Shown here: positions 53,019 to 63,200 of the stretch, one piece after another
Position numbering within the stretch: the first letter of the stretch is position 1
Layout: every line of letters begins with the position of its first letter
Assembly: GCA_927797885.1 (NCBI GenBank)
Contig: OV696605.1
Coordinates: 1,897,157 to 1,961,156, forward strand
DNA: 64,000 bases
Direction of reading: 5' to 3'
DNA from: Gloeomargaritales cyanobacterium VI4D9
GTDB taxonomy: Bacteria > Cyanobacteriota > Cyanobacteriia > Gloeomargaritales > Gloeomargaritaceae
Made by a program: the position numbers and the translations under genes
Notes under the pieces: generated by a model
Databases searched by the model: none
Told to the model about the DNA's origin: nothing
The model's input: the letters and a program-made list of their open reading frames with translations, nothing else

Positions 53019-54152
53019 ATGCCTCAGAGAAACACTTTGATATGCACGGTCGGAACAAGTCTGTTTGAGGGTAATTTAAGTCGTTTGTCAGCAAATACAC
53101 CTGATGCGCCATCAAATTGGCGAAATATTCGCAAGGCTTATGATGAACAAAATTGGACAAATTTAGCTAAAGAGATACTTAAAGTATCGCCAACTGAAAG
53201 AGTATGCGGTGCTGAAATCAACACCATAGAAGAAGCCCGAAGAAAAAACTGGCTTGAACTTGAAAATCTAATTTTTCTTGTTTCGGATACCCCTAACGGA
53301 AAAAACACGGGAGAATTTCTAAAGCGCTATTTTGAACAACGTACCGACCTGAATTTACGAAATCTCGAATATCAAATCGTTGATAATCTTCAAGATGAGC
53401 GACCCATAGATTTTAAGGTTCACGGCTTAAGAAATCTTGTTCGCAAAGCTGGCGAGTACATACAACGATTTGGTGGTGTTGAATATGTCGCTATTGACGC
53501 AACTGGCGGATACAAAGCGCAAATAGCAATAGCCGTTGTTATTGGGCAAGCATTAAATATACCTGTTTTTTATAAACACGAGAGATTTTCAGAAATTATA
53601 GATTTTCCCCCGTTGCCAATATCATTTGATTATGACATTCTTGCAGAAAATGCCGATGTCCTAGCAGACTTTGAACGTGGTAAGGCGTTTTCCCATAGGG
53701 AACTTGATAAACTTGATGAAAAACTTCGTGTTTTATTGACGGAGATTGTTGTTGATGGGGAATCTGTTTACGAATTAAGCCCTATAGGACAAATTTACTT
53801 AACAGGCTTTCGTATCCGCAATCCAAAGCCGATAAGACTAATACCAGCGCAAAACAAGAAAAAGCCCTCATTTAGAGATGACCATTACCCAATTGGGTTT
53901 AAGGATTTTGTGGAAAAAGTTTGGCGGGAAAATACATGGATAGTAACAGCAAACTCATTGCCGTACTCTGGACAAAAATCAATTAAGGGCATTGGATTCC
54001 GCGTGCCAGAAGAAAATGGTGAAAAACGGCTTATAGGAACGTTCCAAGATAAAAACAATTTTGGCGCAAGGTTTTGGATTCATATTACTGATGAATCTCC
54101 AATAGCCTTGGCATGGGCGGCAGACACCTTAAACCAGAAATATAAGCAATAA
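53019..54152 (+). CDS. Orphan CARF-domain protein (APE2256/TIGR02619-like) with putative RelE-like C-terminus
   Basis: A 377-residue protein. The N-terminal Rossmann-like CARF domain (1 to about 190) has the ICTVGTSLFEGN loop and the AIDATGGYKAQIAIA loop with the YKHERFSEII strand, both part of the cyclic-oligoadenylate pocket in this superfamily. A winged-helix stretch follows (about 215-265, LDEKLRVLLTEIVVDGES, YELSPIGQIYLTGF). The last roughly 95 residues (FRDDHYPIGFKDFVEKVWRE to the end, with KRLIGTFQDKNNFGARFWIH) have RelE-like strand and charge patterns, as in known CARF-RelE fusions. It would sense a cyclic nucleotide and cleave mRNA or stop translation. No cas gene or CRISPR array is near. 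It is AT-rich. Start ATG 53019 with GGAGAG upstream. Confidence 0.75.
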   Translation: MPQRNTLICTVGTSLFEGNLSRLSANTPDAPSNWRNIRKAYDEQNWTNLAKEILKVSPTERVCGAEINTIEEARRKNWLELENLIFLVSDTPNGKNTGEFLKRYFEQRTDLNLRNLEYQIVDNLQDERPIDFKVHGLRNLVRKAGEYIQRFGGVEYVAIDATGGYKAQIAIAVVIGQALNIPVFYKHERFSEIIDFPPLPISFDYDILAENADVLADFERGKAFSHRELDKLDEKLRVLLTEIVVDGESVYELSPIGQIYLTGFRIRNPKPIRLIPAQNKKKPSFRDDHYPIGFKDFVEKVWRENTWIVTANSLPYSGQKSIKGIGFRVPEENGEKRLIGTFQDKNNFGARFWIHITDESPIALAWAADTLNQKYKQ

Positions 54153-54422
54153 TCAACAACTACACCACCCCAAACGATATAGCAATCAGGCTGGAATTGT
54201 CACCCCAGCTTAGTTTTTAGTAACTTTATCATTCACATATATGGTCTGAAATTGCTATGGGACATTCGGAAATTCTCCCATCAATTGAAAATACTTTTTC
54301 TGGTTCTTAATCGTGTGGGCATTTCATTGAAATAATTTTCTACCCATCTCAATCAACAGGGAAATAAAAATGTCTTGAACTTGTTTTTACCGCTTGACCA
54401 AACACGCAAAAATGTCACTAAT

Positions 54423-55665
54423 GGGCACCTCTATTAATTGATTTTGGGAGGGATTTATGAGATAATTACTACTAACAATGTGGAGAGAAAAAATGGGTCA
54501 AAAAGGATTTTGGGATGAGCAAGAGCGGCGGGAAAAACTCAATCAGAAAAAGCCCATGCTGAAGTGGCTCAATGAAAATATTAACTGGGAAGATTTCCGA
54601 CCAATATTAGAAACGATATATGACAAGGGAAGAAAGAGCAATGCAGGTCGTAAACCCACCGACGTGATTGTGATGTTTAAATTGTTGATTCTCCAACAAA
54701 TGTATGCCATTAGTGACGATGAACTCGAGTTTCAAGTGAATGACCGTGTCTCGTTCATGGAATTCTTAGGATTGGGTATCGAAGACGCTATCCCTGATGC
54801 CAAAACGGTCTGGTTATTTCGGGATAATCTCGCCAAGCATGAGCTGGCCAAAGAACTATTTGCTCACTTTGATAATTACCTGAGAGAGAAAGGATATATT
54901 GTCGCATTTGGCCAGATTGTGGATGCTACTCTTATTCCCGTGCCAGTTCAACGGAATACTCGGCAAGAAAATCAAGAAGTAAAGGAAGGGAAAATTCCTA
55001 AGCAATGGGAGGAAAACCCGCATGTTTTACGGCAAAAGGATAGAACTGCCCGTTGGGTAAAGAAAAATGGTGTCAGCTATTTTGGCTATAAAAATCATAT
55101 CAGCGTGGATGTAAAATATGGTTTTGTGCGTCATTATGTGGTCACGGATGCCTCCGTGCATGACTCCCAAGTATTCAGTCAACTTGTGGATATTGATGGG
55201 TCGGAAATCTGGGGAGATAGTGCTTATCACAGCACGGATTTAGAATGGACGTTAGCCAGGATTGGGTTTACCAGTCAAATCCATGAAAAAGGCTACCGAA
55301 ATCAGCCCCTAACCGCCGAGCAAAAGGAACGGAATCGCATCAAATCTCAAGTGAGAGCCAAGGTGGAACACGTATTTGGTCAGTGGGTAATGTGTCTTGG
55401 GGGTAAGTTCATGCGTCTGATTGGTAAAACCAGAGTAGAAGCGGCAATTGGGTTGAAAAATCTCGCTTATAATTTCCGCCGTTATGCGTTTTGGGAGCGG
55501 CAGTCTCTTGCTGATAATCTGTGAGTTTTGACCCCATACTAAGTCTCTTTTCAATCATATCTACACCCATCTATAAAACCCAGTCATATTAGTACAAAAA
55601 AGTACTGAGCAATGTTATGCTGTTCTTGTATTTTATTACCATTTTTTGAATAAATAGAGGTGCCC
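54423..55665. mobile_element. IS5-family insertion sequence, intact
   Basis: A 1243-base element with terminal inverted repeats GGGCACCTCTATTA at 54423 and AATAGAGGTGCCC ending at 55665. It has one complete transposase gene. Subterminal DNA after the gene holds a GTACTTTTTTGTAC-like hairpin (AGTACAAAAAAGTACT). The flanks read CACTAAT on the left and TAAAGTG on the right, so a short TAA-type duplication is possible but I cannot fix it. On the right it truncates an IS1-type gene. The 270 bases on its left, after the CARF gene, have no gene. Confidence 0.92.
54478..55524 (+). CDS. IS5-family transposase
   Basis: A 348-residue DDE transposase. The N-terminal DUF772-like domain has PMLKWLNENINWEDFRPILE and GRKPTDVIVMFKLLILQQMYAISDDELEFQ. 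The catalytic residues lie in IVDATLIPVP (first Asp), GSEIWGDSAYHSTD (second Asp) and RVKVEHVFG-like QVRAKVEHVFGQWV (Glu). Nothing is broken, so the copy may be active. ATG 54493 (MGQKGFWDEQ) is an alternative start. A decayed copy with the same motifs lies at 12253-13246. Confidence 0.94.
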   Translation: MWREKMGQKGFWDEQERREKLNQKKPMLKWLNENINWEDFRPILETIYDKGRKSNAGRKPTDVIVMFKLLILQQMYAISDDELEFQVNDRVSFMEFLGLGIEDAIPDAKTVWLFRDNLAKHELAKELFAHFDNYLREKGYIVAFGQIVDATLIPVPVQRNTRQENQEVKEGKIPKQWEENPHVLRQKDRTARWVKKNGVSYFGYKNHISVDVKYGFVRHYVVTDASVHDSQVFSQLVDIDGSEIWGDSAYHSTDLEWTLARIGFTSQIHEKGYRNQPLTAEQKERNRIKSQVRAKVEHVFGQWVMCLGGKFMRLIGKTRVEAAIGLKNLAYNFRRYAFWERQSLADNL

Positions 55666-56036
55666 TAAAGTGATTGACTGCTGTCCACAGCCATATTAGG
55701 TTTTTTTTTACCTACAAAAGTTTGTAGTTCATCTAATTCTCCTACCTCAGGAATAGTTTCTATTGTGGGTTGCTTTGGCAATGCTTTAGCTGATTTCTTT
55801 ACCCAATTGATTACGGTATTGTGACAGACATCTGTACATCTTTCAATTTGCCTAAACCCCATACCATTACAATACATTTTCAGACAGAGTTCTTTTACCT
55901 TGGGTTCATAGCCACGCTGGGAGTAGGAATCAATAAACTGACGACCACAATCAGCGCAAATATGGTTTTGTTTTTCACCACGTTTACCATTCTTACGTAT
56001 ATGAGATGAACCGCATTTGGGGCATTGCATAGGCAT
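55665..56036 (-). pseudogene. Truncated IS1-family transposase
   Basis: The N-terminal IS1 zinc ribbon CPKCGSSHIRKNGKRGEKQ with CADCGRQF is complete, followed by the helix-turn-helix GMGFRQIERCTDVCHNTVINWV and the first catalytic Asp in GELDELQTFVGKKK. Just beyond, one frame shift occurs: the next frame reads WLWTAVNHF, the expected IS1 continuation. The gene is then cut by the right end of the IS5-family element. I do not find the missing half on the far side of that element, so the IS1 was truncated rather than simply split. Confidence 0.88.
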
Positions 56037-56093
56037 ATTATTTTAATCTTGGATACCTCATTATAGGCTTTCATCTATAAGTTGTGCAACGCC

Positions 56094-56987
56094 TTAAATA
56101 GAGGTGTCCTTGAGAAATATACCCTGCCCTGTCGGAAAGTGAAGGAATAAGCCCGCTCTGTTTTTGAAAAATGCATCAACAACGTCTCGGGTGTCTTGGA
56201 AATCTGCCCAAGCATAATCATCAAGTAAAATGACACTACCTGATGGCATTTTATCGAAAAAGAACTCTAGAGCAATTCTAGTTGGTATGGAAGAATTCAG
56301 GTCAATATGAAGCCATACTAAATTTTCGGGGCTAGTGCTGGTTTCTAGGGAGTCAGGAATAAAGCCCTGGTTAAAAATTGTGAATCCATCAAAATCTTTG
56401 AGGTTTTGCTTAGTTCTAGTAATGCTTGCATCAGAGTACCAACCAGTTTTAGATAGTTCCGATTCAACCAGATAATCAGACTTCATGGCTTCCCAGGAAT
56501 CATACAAATAGCATTTGAATGAATAATTGTATTTCTGTAATACCTTCATAACAAAAAAAGCTGTCACACCATCACATACACCACATTCAGCGATATTTAT
56601 CTGTTTAACTTTGGTCATTTGAGATGCATAGATAATACTCCAACAAACCAAATAATGTCGCCACATTAATTCATTGAAGAGATGAATCTGACCTGAAATA
56701 TCTTTGTATAGGGTACTCTCTGATTGAATGAAAGATTGATTTTGGATTCTTTCAATGATTTCGTTGTGTATCTGTAAAAAACTTTGAGCAATTGAGTCCT
56801 GCCCTTTGACCCAAGGAGGATTGGTTGTAGTAGTTGTCATTCCCCAACCTTGAAAGGTAAATTTAGGGGGATTCTCAGATATAGTAGTCTTACTCTTTCT
56901 GCCACGAATAATGTTAAGTGCTTCCCAGGCTTCGGGCCAAAGTTTTATGAGTGAATGTTTTACAATCGGCTTTATGTGAGACACCAT
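56094..56987 (-). CDS. TylF/macrocin O-methyltransferase-like protein
   Basis: A 297-residue SAM-dependent methyltransferase of the TylF type. The SAM motif is in INIAECGVCDGVTAFFVMKVL, an acidic strand is in CYLYDSWEAM, and the metal-binding Asp region is in LVWLHIDLNSSIPTRIALEFFFD with ILLDDYAWADFQDT. Such enzymes methylate sugar or small-molecule hydroxyls. The surrounding genes give no pathway. It is AT-rich, and its last codons (Lys-Asp-Thr-Ser-Ile-stop) are written by GGACACCTCTATTTAA, which is an IS5-family-like terminal repeat, so the original end may have been replaced. Confidence 0.85.
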   Translation of the reverse strand: MVSHIKPIVKHSLIKLWPEAWEALNIIRGRKSKTTISENPPKFTFQGWGMTTTTTNPPWVKGQDSIAQSFLQIHNEIIERIQNQSFIQSESTLYKDISGQIHLFNELMWRHYLVCWSIIYASQMTKVKQINIAECGVCDGVTAFFVMKVLQKYNYSFKCYLYDSWEAMKSDYLVESELSKTGWYSDASITRTKQNLKDFDGFTIFNQGFIPDSLETSTSPENLVWLHIDLNSSIPTRIALEFFFDKMPSGSVILLDDYAWADFQDTRDVVDAFFKNRAGLFLHFPTGQGIFLKDTSI

Positions 56988-57057
56988 AAAAATTTCCCTA
57001 GATTGATTCTGAAAGCCACTACTTAAAGTAATATATCACATATAAAAAATTTTTTCC

Positions 57058-58389
57058 ATGACACCCATTCACGTCATTGGCGGCGGTTTAGCTGGTACAG
57101 AAGCCGCTTGGCAGATTGCCCAAATGGGCGTTCCCGTTACTCTGTGGGAAATGCGACCTGCTACCCCTACCCCTGCCCACCATACCGGCGACTTGGCGGA
57201 ACTGGTCTGTAGTAATTCCTTTGGTGCGCGGGCGGTGGATCGGGCAACGGGTTTACTCCAGCAGGAATTGCGGGAGGTGAATTCCCTGGTGATCCGGGTG
57301 GCGGATGCCCAGGCGGTACCCGCTGGGGGAGCGTTGGCGGTGGATCGGGCGCACTTTAGCCAAGAATTGACCCGGATTTTAGCCCAGCATCCCCTGGTTA
57401 CCCTGCGCCGGGAAGAGGTGCGGGAGATTCCCCCCGGTATGGTCATTTTTGCCACCGGCCCCTTGACCAGCCCCGCTTTAGCCGCCCAACTGCAACGCCT
57501 TACGGGGCAGGAATACCTGAGTTTTTTTGATGCGGCCAGCCCCATTGTGCTGGGGGAGTCCATTGACCGGGACAGGGTTTTTCTCGCCAGTCGCTACGAT
57601 AAAGGGGAGGCGGCCTACCTGAACTGTCCTCTGGATCGCCCCGAATACGAGGCGTTTTGGCAGGCGTTAATCAATGCGGAACAAGCTCCCCTGAAGGATT
57701 TTGAAGAATCAGAGAAAAAATTTTTTGAAGCCTGCTTACCGGTGGAAGAACTGGCACGCCGGGGTATGGACACCCTGCGCTTTGGACCGATGAAACCCGT
57801 GGGACTGCGAGACCCCAGGCACCCGGACCGCCGGGCCCATGCGGTGGTGCAACTCCGTCCCGAAGACCGGGCGGGTAATTTATGGAATCTGGTCGGGTTT
57901 CAAACCAACCTGCGTTGGGGGGAACAACAGAGGGTGTTTCGCTTGATTCCCGGTTTGGCACAGGCGGAATTTGTGCGCTATGGGGTAATGCACCGCAATA
58001 CGTTTCTCAATGCCCCCAAAATTCTGCACCCCACCTTGCAGTTGCGGGACTATCCCCACCTGTTTGCCGCCGGTCAACTGACGGGTACGGAGGGGTATAT
58101 TGCGGCAGTGGCGGGGGGCTGGCTGGCGGGCGTGAATGCCGTCCGTTTTGCCCAGGGGTTGCCCTTGCTCACCTTGCCGCCGACCACCATGATGGGAGCC
58201 TTGTTGCACTTTATCAGTACCGCGGAAGCCAAATTTTTCCAGCCGATGCCCGCCAATTTTGGCATTTTGCCCCCCCTACCAACCCCGGTGAAACCGAAGG
58301 CCGCCCGGTATCAAGCCTACAGTCAGCGGGCGTTGGCGGATTTGGCCGCTTGGCAGGCAGAATTGTTCCCCCAGATGGTACCCCATTAA
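57058..58389 (+). CDS. trmFO: Folate-dependent tRNA (uracil-5-)-methyltransferase TrmFO
   Basis: A 443-residue flavoenzyme that makes 5-methyluridine at position 54 of tRNA using methylene-tetrahydrofolate and FADH2. FAD binding is shown by [16 protein letters not shown]. The catalytic Cys lies in [11 protein letters not shown] and the second Cys in [17 protein letters not shown], then [23 protein letters not shown] and [18 protein letters not shown]. The backbone-type GC composition resumes here after the AT-rich stretch. Confidence 0.96.
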   Translation: MTPIHVIGGGLAGTEAAWQIAQMGVPVTLWEMRPATPTPAHHTGDLAELVCSNSFGARAVDRATGLLQQELREVNSLVIRVADAQAVPAGGALAVDRAHFSQELTRILAQHPLVTLRREEVREIPPGMVIFATGPLTSPALAAQLQRLTGQEYLSFFDAASPIVLGESIDRDRVFLASRYDKGEAAYLNCPLDRPEYEAFWQALINAEQAPLKDFEESEKKFFEACLPVEELARRGMDTLRFGPMKPVGLRDPRHPDRRAHAVVQLRPEDRAGNLWNLVGFQTNLRWGEQQRVFRLIPGLAQAEFVRYGVMHRNTFLNAPKILHPTLQLRDYPHLFAAGQLTGTEGYIAAVAGGWLAGVNAVRFAQGLPLLTLPPTTMMGALLHFISTAEAKFFQPMPANFGILPPLPTPVKPKAARYQAYSQRALADLAAWQAELFPQMVPH

Positions 58390-58444
58390 CCGCTAGGTCA
58401 TGCTTGGGCATAGACTGGAAAATGTTCCCCCTGCGTTTTGGTGT

Positions 58445-59479
58445 ATGTCGATTTTGCCGGTAGCTTGGGCCTACGACCATGTGCGTTTGATTGACCAAAC
58501 CCGCCTGCCCACCGAGTTTGCCTATGTGGAAATCCGTCGGGCGATGGATATGGTGACGGCGATCCAAACCATGATTGTGCGGGGTGCCCCGGCCATTGGG
58601 GTGGCGGCGGCCTTTGGGATGGCCTTGGCGGCTCAGGAGATTAATACAGAGGAGCGGCAGGAATTTTTGGATCACCTGGAAAGCGTCGCTGGTGCCCTGC
58701 GCCAGACCCGCCCGACAGCGATTAACCTGTTTTGGGCAATTGACCAGATGTTGAATACGGCCCGGCAAACCGTTGGCCCGGTGAGCTTTCTCAAGGAAAA
58801 AATGGTGGCTACTGCCCAAGCGTTGGCTGTGGATGAATACCAAACCTGCGTCGCCATTGGGGAAAAGGGCTTAGCCTGTCTGCCCCCGGAACCCCAACGC
58901 CTGACCCTGATGACCTATTGCAACGCCGGAGCTTTAGCCACCGCTGGGTACGGCACGGCATTAGGAGTGGTGCGGTCTGCCCACAGTGCCCACCGCCTGA
59001 TGCAGGTCTATGTCTGCGAAACCCGCCCCCGGTTGCAAGGTGCCCGACTTACCGCCTGGGAATGCGTGCAAGACGGACTTCCCGCCACCTTGATCACCGA
59101 CAACATGGCTGGATATTGTCTGCACAAAGGTCTCATTCACGCTGTGGTGGTGGGGGCAGACCGCATCGCTACCAACGGGGATACGGCTAACAAAATCGGT
59201 ACCTACAGCCTCGCCGTCCTCGCCCACGCCCACGGAATCCCCTTTTATGTGGCCGCCCCCCTATCCAGCATTGACTGGACGATCAGCGATGGCTCCCAAA
59301 TCCCCATCGAAGAACGGAGCATTGACGAAGTGTACAAAATCGGCGACCAATGGCTGACCGCCCCCGGCATCGACATTTTTAACCCCAGCTTCGATGTCAC
59401 CCCCGCCCGCTACATCACCGGCATCATCACCGAACGGGGCATGATCCCCCCCGACCAACTCCACCAACTCCACGCCTAA
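58445..59479 (+). CDS. mtnA: S-methyl-5-thioribose-1-phosphate isomerase MtnA
   Basis: A 344-residue enzyme from ATG 58445 (MSILPVAWAYDHVRLIDQ) that isomerises methylthioribose-1-phosphate to methylthioribulose-1-phosphate in methionine salvage. The eIF2B-like fold carries VRGAPAIGVAAAFG, the catalytic Cys in LMTYCNAGALATAGYGTALG and the Asp in VVVGADRIATNGDTANKIGTY. The open frame extends upstream to 58400, but those residues are not family-like. Other methionine-salvage genes are absent from the window. Confidence 0.94.
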   Translation: MSILPVAWAYDHVRLIDQTRLPTEFAYVEIRRAMDMVTAIQTMIVRGAPAIGVAAAFGMALAAQEINTEERQEFLDHLESVAGALRQTRPTAINLFWAIDQMLNTARQTVGPVSFLKEKMVATAQALAVDEYQTCVAIGEKGLACLPPEPQRLTLMTYCNAGALATAGYGTALGVVRSAHSAHRLMQVYVCETRPRLQGARLTAWECVQDGLPATLITDNMAGYCLHKGLIHAVVVGADRIATNGDTANKIGTYSLAVLAHAHGIPFYVAAPLSSIDWTISDGSQIPIEERSIDEVYKIGDQWLTAPGIDIFNPSFDVTPARYITGIITERGMIPPDQLHQLHA

Positions 59480-59559
59480 ACTCAAAATCGTTATGAGTAT
59501 GATATAGTCATAAATGTTAAGGATTTGTGATCGTAAACCATCGTTTAGGAGTGGGATGT

Positions 59560-60153
59560 ATGGAAGGCTGTTTACAGGTGGGGCAAATGGCACCCGATTT
59601 TGAGGCCACCGCTGTGGTGGACATGGAATTTAAGACCATCAAGCTCTCGGAATATCGGGGCAAGAAGTATGTGGTGCTGTTTTTTTACCCCTTGGATTTC
59701 ACGTTCGTTTGTCCGACGGAAATTACTTCTTTCAGTGACCGTTACGAGGAATTCGCCAAGCTAGACACGGAAATTTTAGGGGTGTCGGTGGACAGTCAAT
59801 TTTCCCATTTGGCCTGGATTCAGACCGACCGGAAAGATGGGGGTTTGGGCGAATTGAAGTATCCGTTGGTGGCGGATTTGAAAAAGACAATCAGTGCCGC
59901 CTACAACGTGCTATCCCCTGAAGGAGTGGCCTTGCGGGGTTTATTTATTATTGACAAAGAGGGAGTCATTCAGCACGCCACGATTAATAATTTGGCCTTT
60001 GGGCGGAGTGTGGATGAAACCCTGCGCACCTTACAGGCAATTCAGTATGTGCAGAGCCACCCGGACGAGGTGTGTCCCGCCAATTGGCAACCGGGTGAAA
60101 AAACCATGAATCCCGACCCGGTGAAAGCCAAAGAATACTTCGCCGCCATCTAA
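59560..60153 (+). CDS. Typical 2-Cys peroxiredoxin
   Basis: A 197-residue peroxiredoxin that reduces H2O2 and organic peroxides using thioredoxin. The peroxidatic Cys is in [10 protein letters not shown], and the resolving Cys is in [13 protein letters not shown]. The [10 protein letters not shown] loop and a C-terminal KEYFAAI tail (YF) suggest the sensitive, overoxidisable type. The start is ATG 59560, with TAGGAG upstream. An earlier in-frame GTG at 59527 is less likely. A TATGATATAGTCATA stretch before it may hold the promoter. Confidence 0.95.
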   Translation: MEGCLQVGQMAPDFEATAVVDMEFKTIKLSEYRGKKYVVLFFYPLDFTFVCPTEITSFSDRYEEFAKLDTEILGVSVDSQFSHLAWIQTDRKDGGLGELKYPLVADLKKTISAAYNVLSPEGVALRGLFIIDKEGVIQHATINNLAFGRSVDETLRTLQAIQYVQSHPDEVCPANWQPGEKTMNPDPVKAKEYFAAI

Positions 60154-60183
60154 ACATCAGAGTTAACTAACTTGGTAATCACA

Positions 60184-60214
60184 GCCAGTCCTGGTTTCCT
60201 GGGGCTGGTTTTAT
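60184..60214 (+). terminator. Rho-independent terminator after the peroxiredoxin gene
   Basis: The stem CCAGTCC (60185-60191) pairs with GGGCTGG (60202-60208), including one G-U pair, and is followed by TTTTATC. It lies 31 bases past the stop codon. Confidence 0.7.
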
Positions 60215-60235
60215 CATCATTTTCGGGAGATTTTA

Positions 60236-63200
60236 TTAACTGGCGAGTGAGTCATCCGATAGCTGGCGAGATGTAACTACTTCTCCCTCTGTCATACAGG
60301 ATACTGGCAAACTGACCGCAAATTCCGTGCGCTTATTTTCACTGGTTAAACGAATCGTGCCCCCCAGACGTTCCACCAATTTTTTCACCAATGCTAAGCC
60401 CAAACCCGTACCCCCATATTGCCAGGGGTCATGGGTGGGAATGCGGTAAAAATTATCAAACACCCGTTCCTGTTCGGCGGGGGGAATGTCCACCCCCGTA
60501 TTGATCACCCGGAAACAGCAAAAACGTTCTGATTCCCGCCCAATCGAAAGGGTAATGGTTTCCCCCGCAGGCGTGTACTTACAAGCATTGTGTAAAAGTT
60601 CTTGCAAAATTCGCTCTAAAGAGTGCTGATGGGTATATAGTGGGCAAAATTCCGCCGGTAATTGCACAGTAAATCCTTGGTTTTGGGTTTGGGTGCGCTC
60701 CTCAATCGGGGGTAGAATGTTATCTAAAACTTCCCGCACATCCACCTGGGTCAGTTCTAAGGTGTATTCCTCTGCATTTAACCGGGCTAAATCCAATAAG
60801 TCATTGATCAGATTGGTTTCCCGTTCAGTGGAACTTTTAAGTATATCTAAATACCGGGAAATCCCCAGTTCAGTATCCGCTAAAATGCCACTTTTTTGTA
60901 ATTTCAATTCCAGCATTTTTAGCCCCATTTTAATATTGTGCATGGGGGAGCGCAATTCGTGGGAAACGGTGCTAAGAAATTCATCTTTGAGCTTGTTTAA
61001 TTTTTGTAATTCCACTACCTGCGCCTGTGCCGCCTGATACAACTCTGACTGACGCAAGGCAATCGCTAAATGTAAGCCAATATGCTGTAAAAAATCTATT
61101 TCATCCGTTTGCCAAATCCGGGGACCACTGTTTTGATAGGCGGCTAACAACCCCCACAGCTTATTCACCAAAAAGACCGGCATAATCACCAAAGCACGGG
61201 CTTGGAATTTTTCTAATAGGTCAATATGGCAAGGGGAAAAACCCGATTGGTAAATGTCATTGCTCACTAAAATATAATGCTGCTGAAACCGCCCACCCTG
61301 GGTTTCTTCTAAACAATGGTCAGAGAGGGTGGTTAGAGGATCAGTTACCACCGACACCCAACCCTTTGCCACCGATTCCGCCAAAAAATAGCCCGTCCAA
61401 TCCGGGTTAAATTTATAAACCACCACCCGGTCACATCCCAAGTTTTGGCGGGTGGAATCCAGCACCACCTGCAGCATTTGTTCAATACTCACAGCCTGAT
61501 GGATGGTTTCAATAATCAAGCGCAATAAACCCTCTTTCTGAGCTTGCTTTTGCAGAATTACAGTGCGGTCATGGATGCGTTGCTCTAGCTCTTGGTTGAG
61601 GGTTTGGAGTTCTAATTGGGCTGACTTGCGGGGGGTGATGTCCAAAAATACCGAATCCCAAATGGTACTCCCATCTACCTGCCGTTCCGGTTGCCCACAC
61701 ATTTGTAACCACTTGATCTGACCTTGGGGTGTACGAATGCGAAATTCTACTTCGATTAATGACAAATTTTGGGCGGATTCCTGGGTTAGTCGTTTTAATA
61801 AAGGTAAATCTTCAGGGACAACTAAATCCCATAGTTTTGGGATATTTTGGATCGCTTCCTCAGCGGTCACGCCATAGACTTTTTCACAGCCGGCACTTAC
61901 ATAGAGCAAGGCTTCTCGTCCGTCCGCCCAAAGCTGATAACGCCACACGGCAACTGGTAGATTGCCCAAAACATTATCTAAAAGTTTCTGTTTTGCCGCT
62001 AAAGCGAATTCCGTTTCTTTTAGCTGGGTAATATCTACTGCTACCCCCAAAATTTGGCAGGGTATGCCTTGATCATTGCGCCGCCAAACACGCTCCTGGC
62101 TCAAAAACCACCGCCATTCCCCAGATTTGGTACGCATCCGATAGGCAATCTCCCTTCGTCCGTCATCATTACTTTGGATAAGCTCCCTATCTAGTGCTTG
62201 CATCCTTGGTAAATCCTCTGGATGGATTAGCTGAGGAGCCAACTGATTAACCATCGCCTGAATTTCGGCGACCGAGTAGCCAAGCACTAATTCAATTTCA
62301 GGATTAACAAAAACATTCCGTTGTTCCACTAAATCATAGACGTAAATGATTGCTTGAGTGGCTATGAGAATCCGATGGAGAAATTCTGCTTGTTGTGCCA
62401 GTTGTAACTCAGCATTTTTCTTTTCCGTAATATCCAATAAAATCCCATCCCAGTAGGGTTCACCTTCGGTCTGTTGGCGCATTTGGGAGCGTCCTTGTAT
62501 CCATTTCAGCTTGCCCGAAGGGGTAATCACCCGCCATTCACAAAACCAATTGGTTCGGTTCGCAACCGCTGTTTGAATTGAGGATAATAATAAATCTAAA
62601 TCCTCTGGGTGAACGCACCTCATCCATATTTCCCTCGGATTAACCTTGATTTCCTCGACAGTGAGTTCAAATATGTCCTCAGCGCCACTACTTAAATAGC
62701 TAAAGGAATCGGGATGTTCAGGGGTCGCAGGATGGTAACGATAGACCATGCCTGGGATATTTCCCAACAGGGTACTCAATTGATTCTGAGTTTCCCGCAA
62801 TTCCCGTTCCGTTTGTCGTAAAAGCGTAATATCCCGACCAATGGATTGAATGCTTAATAAATGCCCCGTATCATCAAAAATTCCCAAGTTTAACCACTCT
62901 ACTTCCAAAACTTGCCCCTGTTTACCCCGCACGGGATTGATATAAGAAAAAATGGGATTTTTGGGGGTTAATTGGCGAATATGTTGCTCTAAAATTTGCA
63001 AATCTTCAGGGTTCAGCACCACCTGCTCCCATTTCATTCCCACTAACTCGGCTGACTCTGAGGAATAGCCCAGAGCTTCATACAAACATCGGTTGGCAAA
63101 GGTAATCGTTTGATCTGGCAAAGAATAGGCTAAAAAATCGGTTTGATATTCAACGATTTGCCGGTATTTTTCTTCATTTTTAGCCAGCATGAACTGGAGC

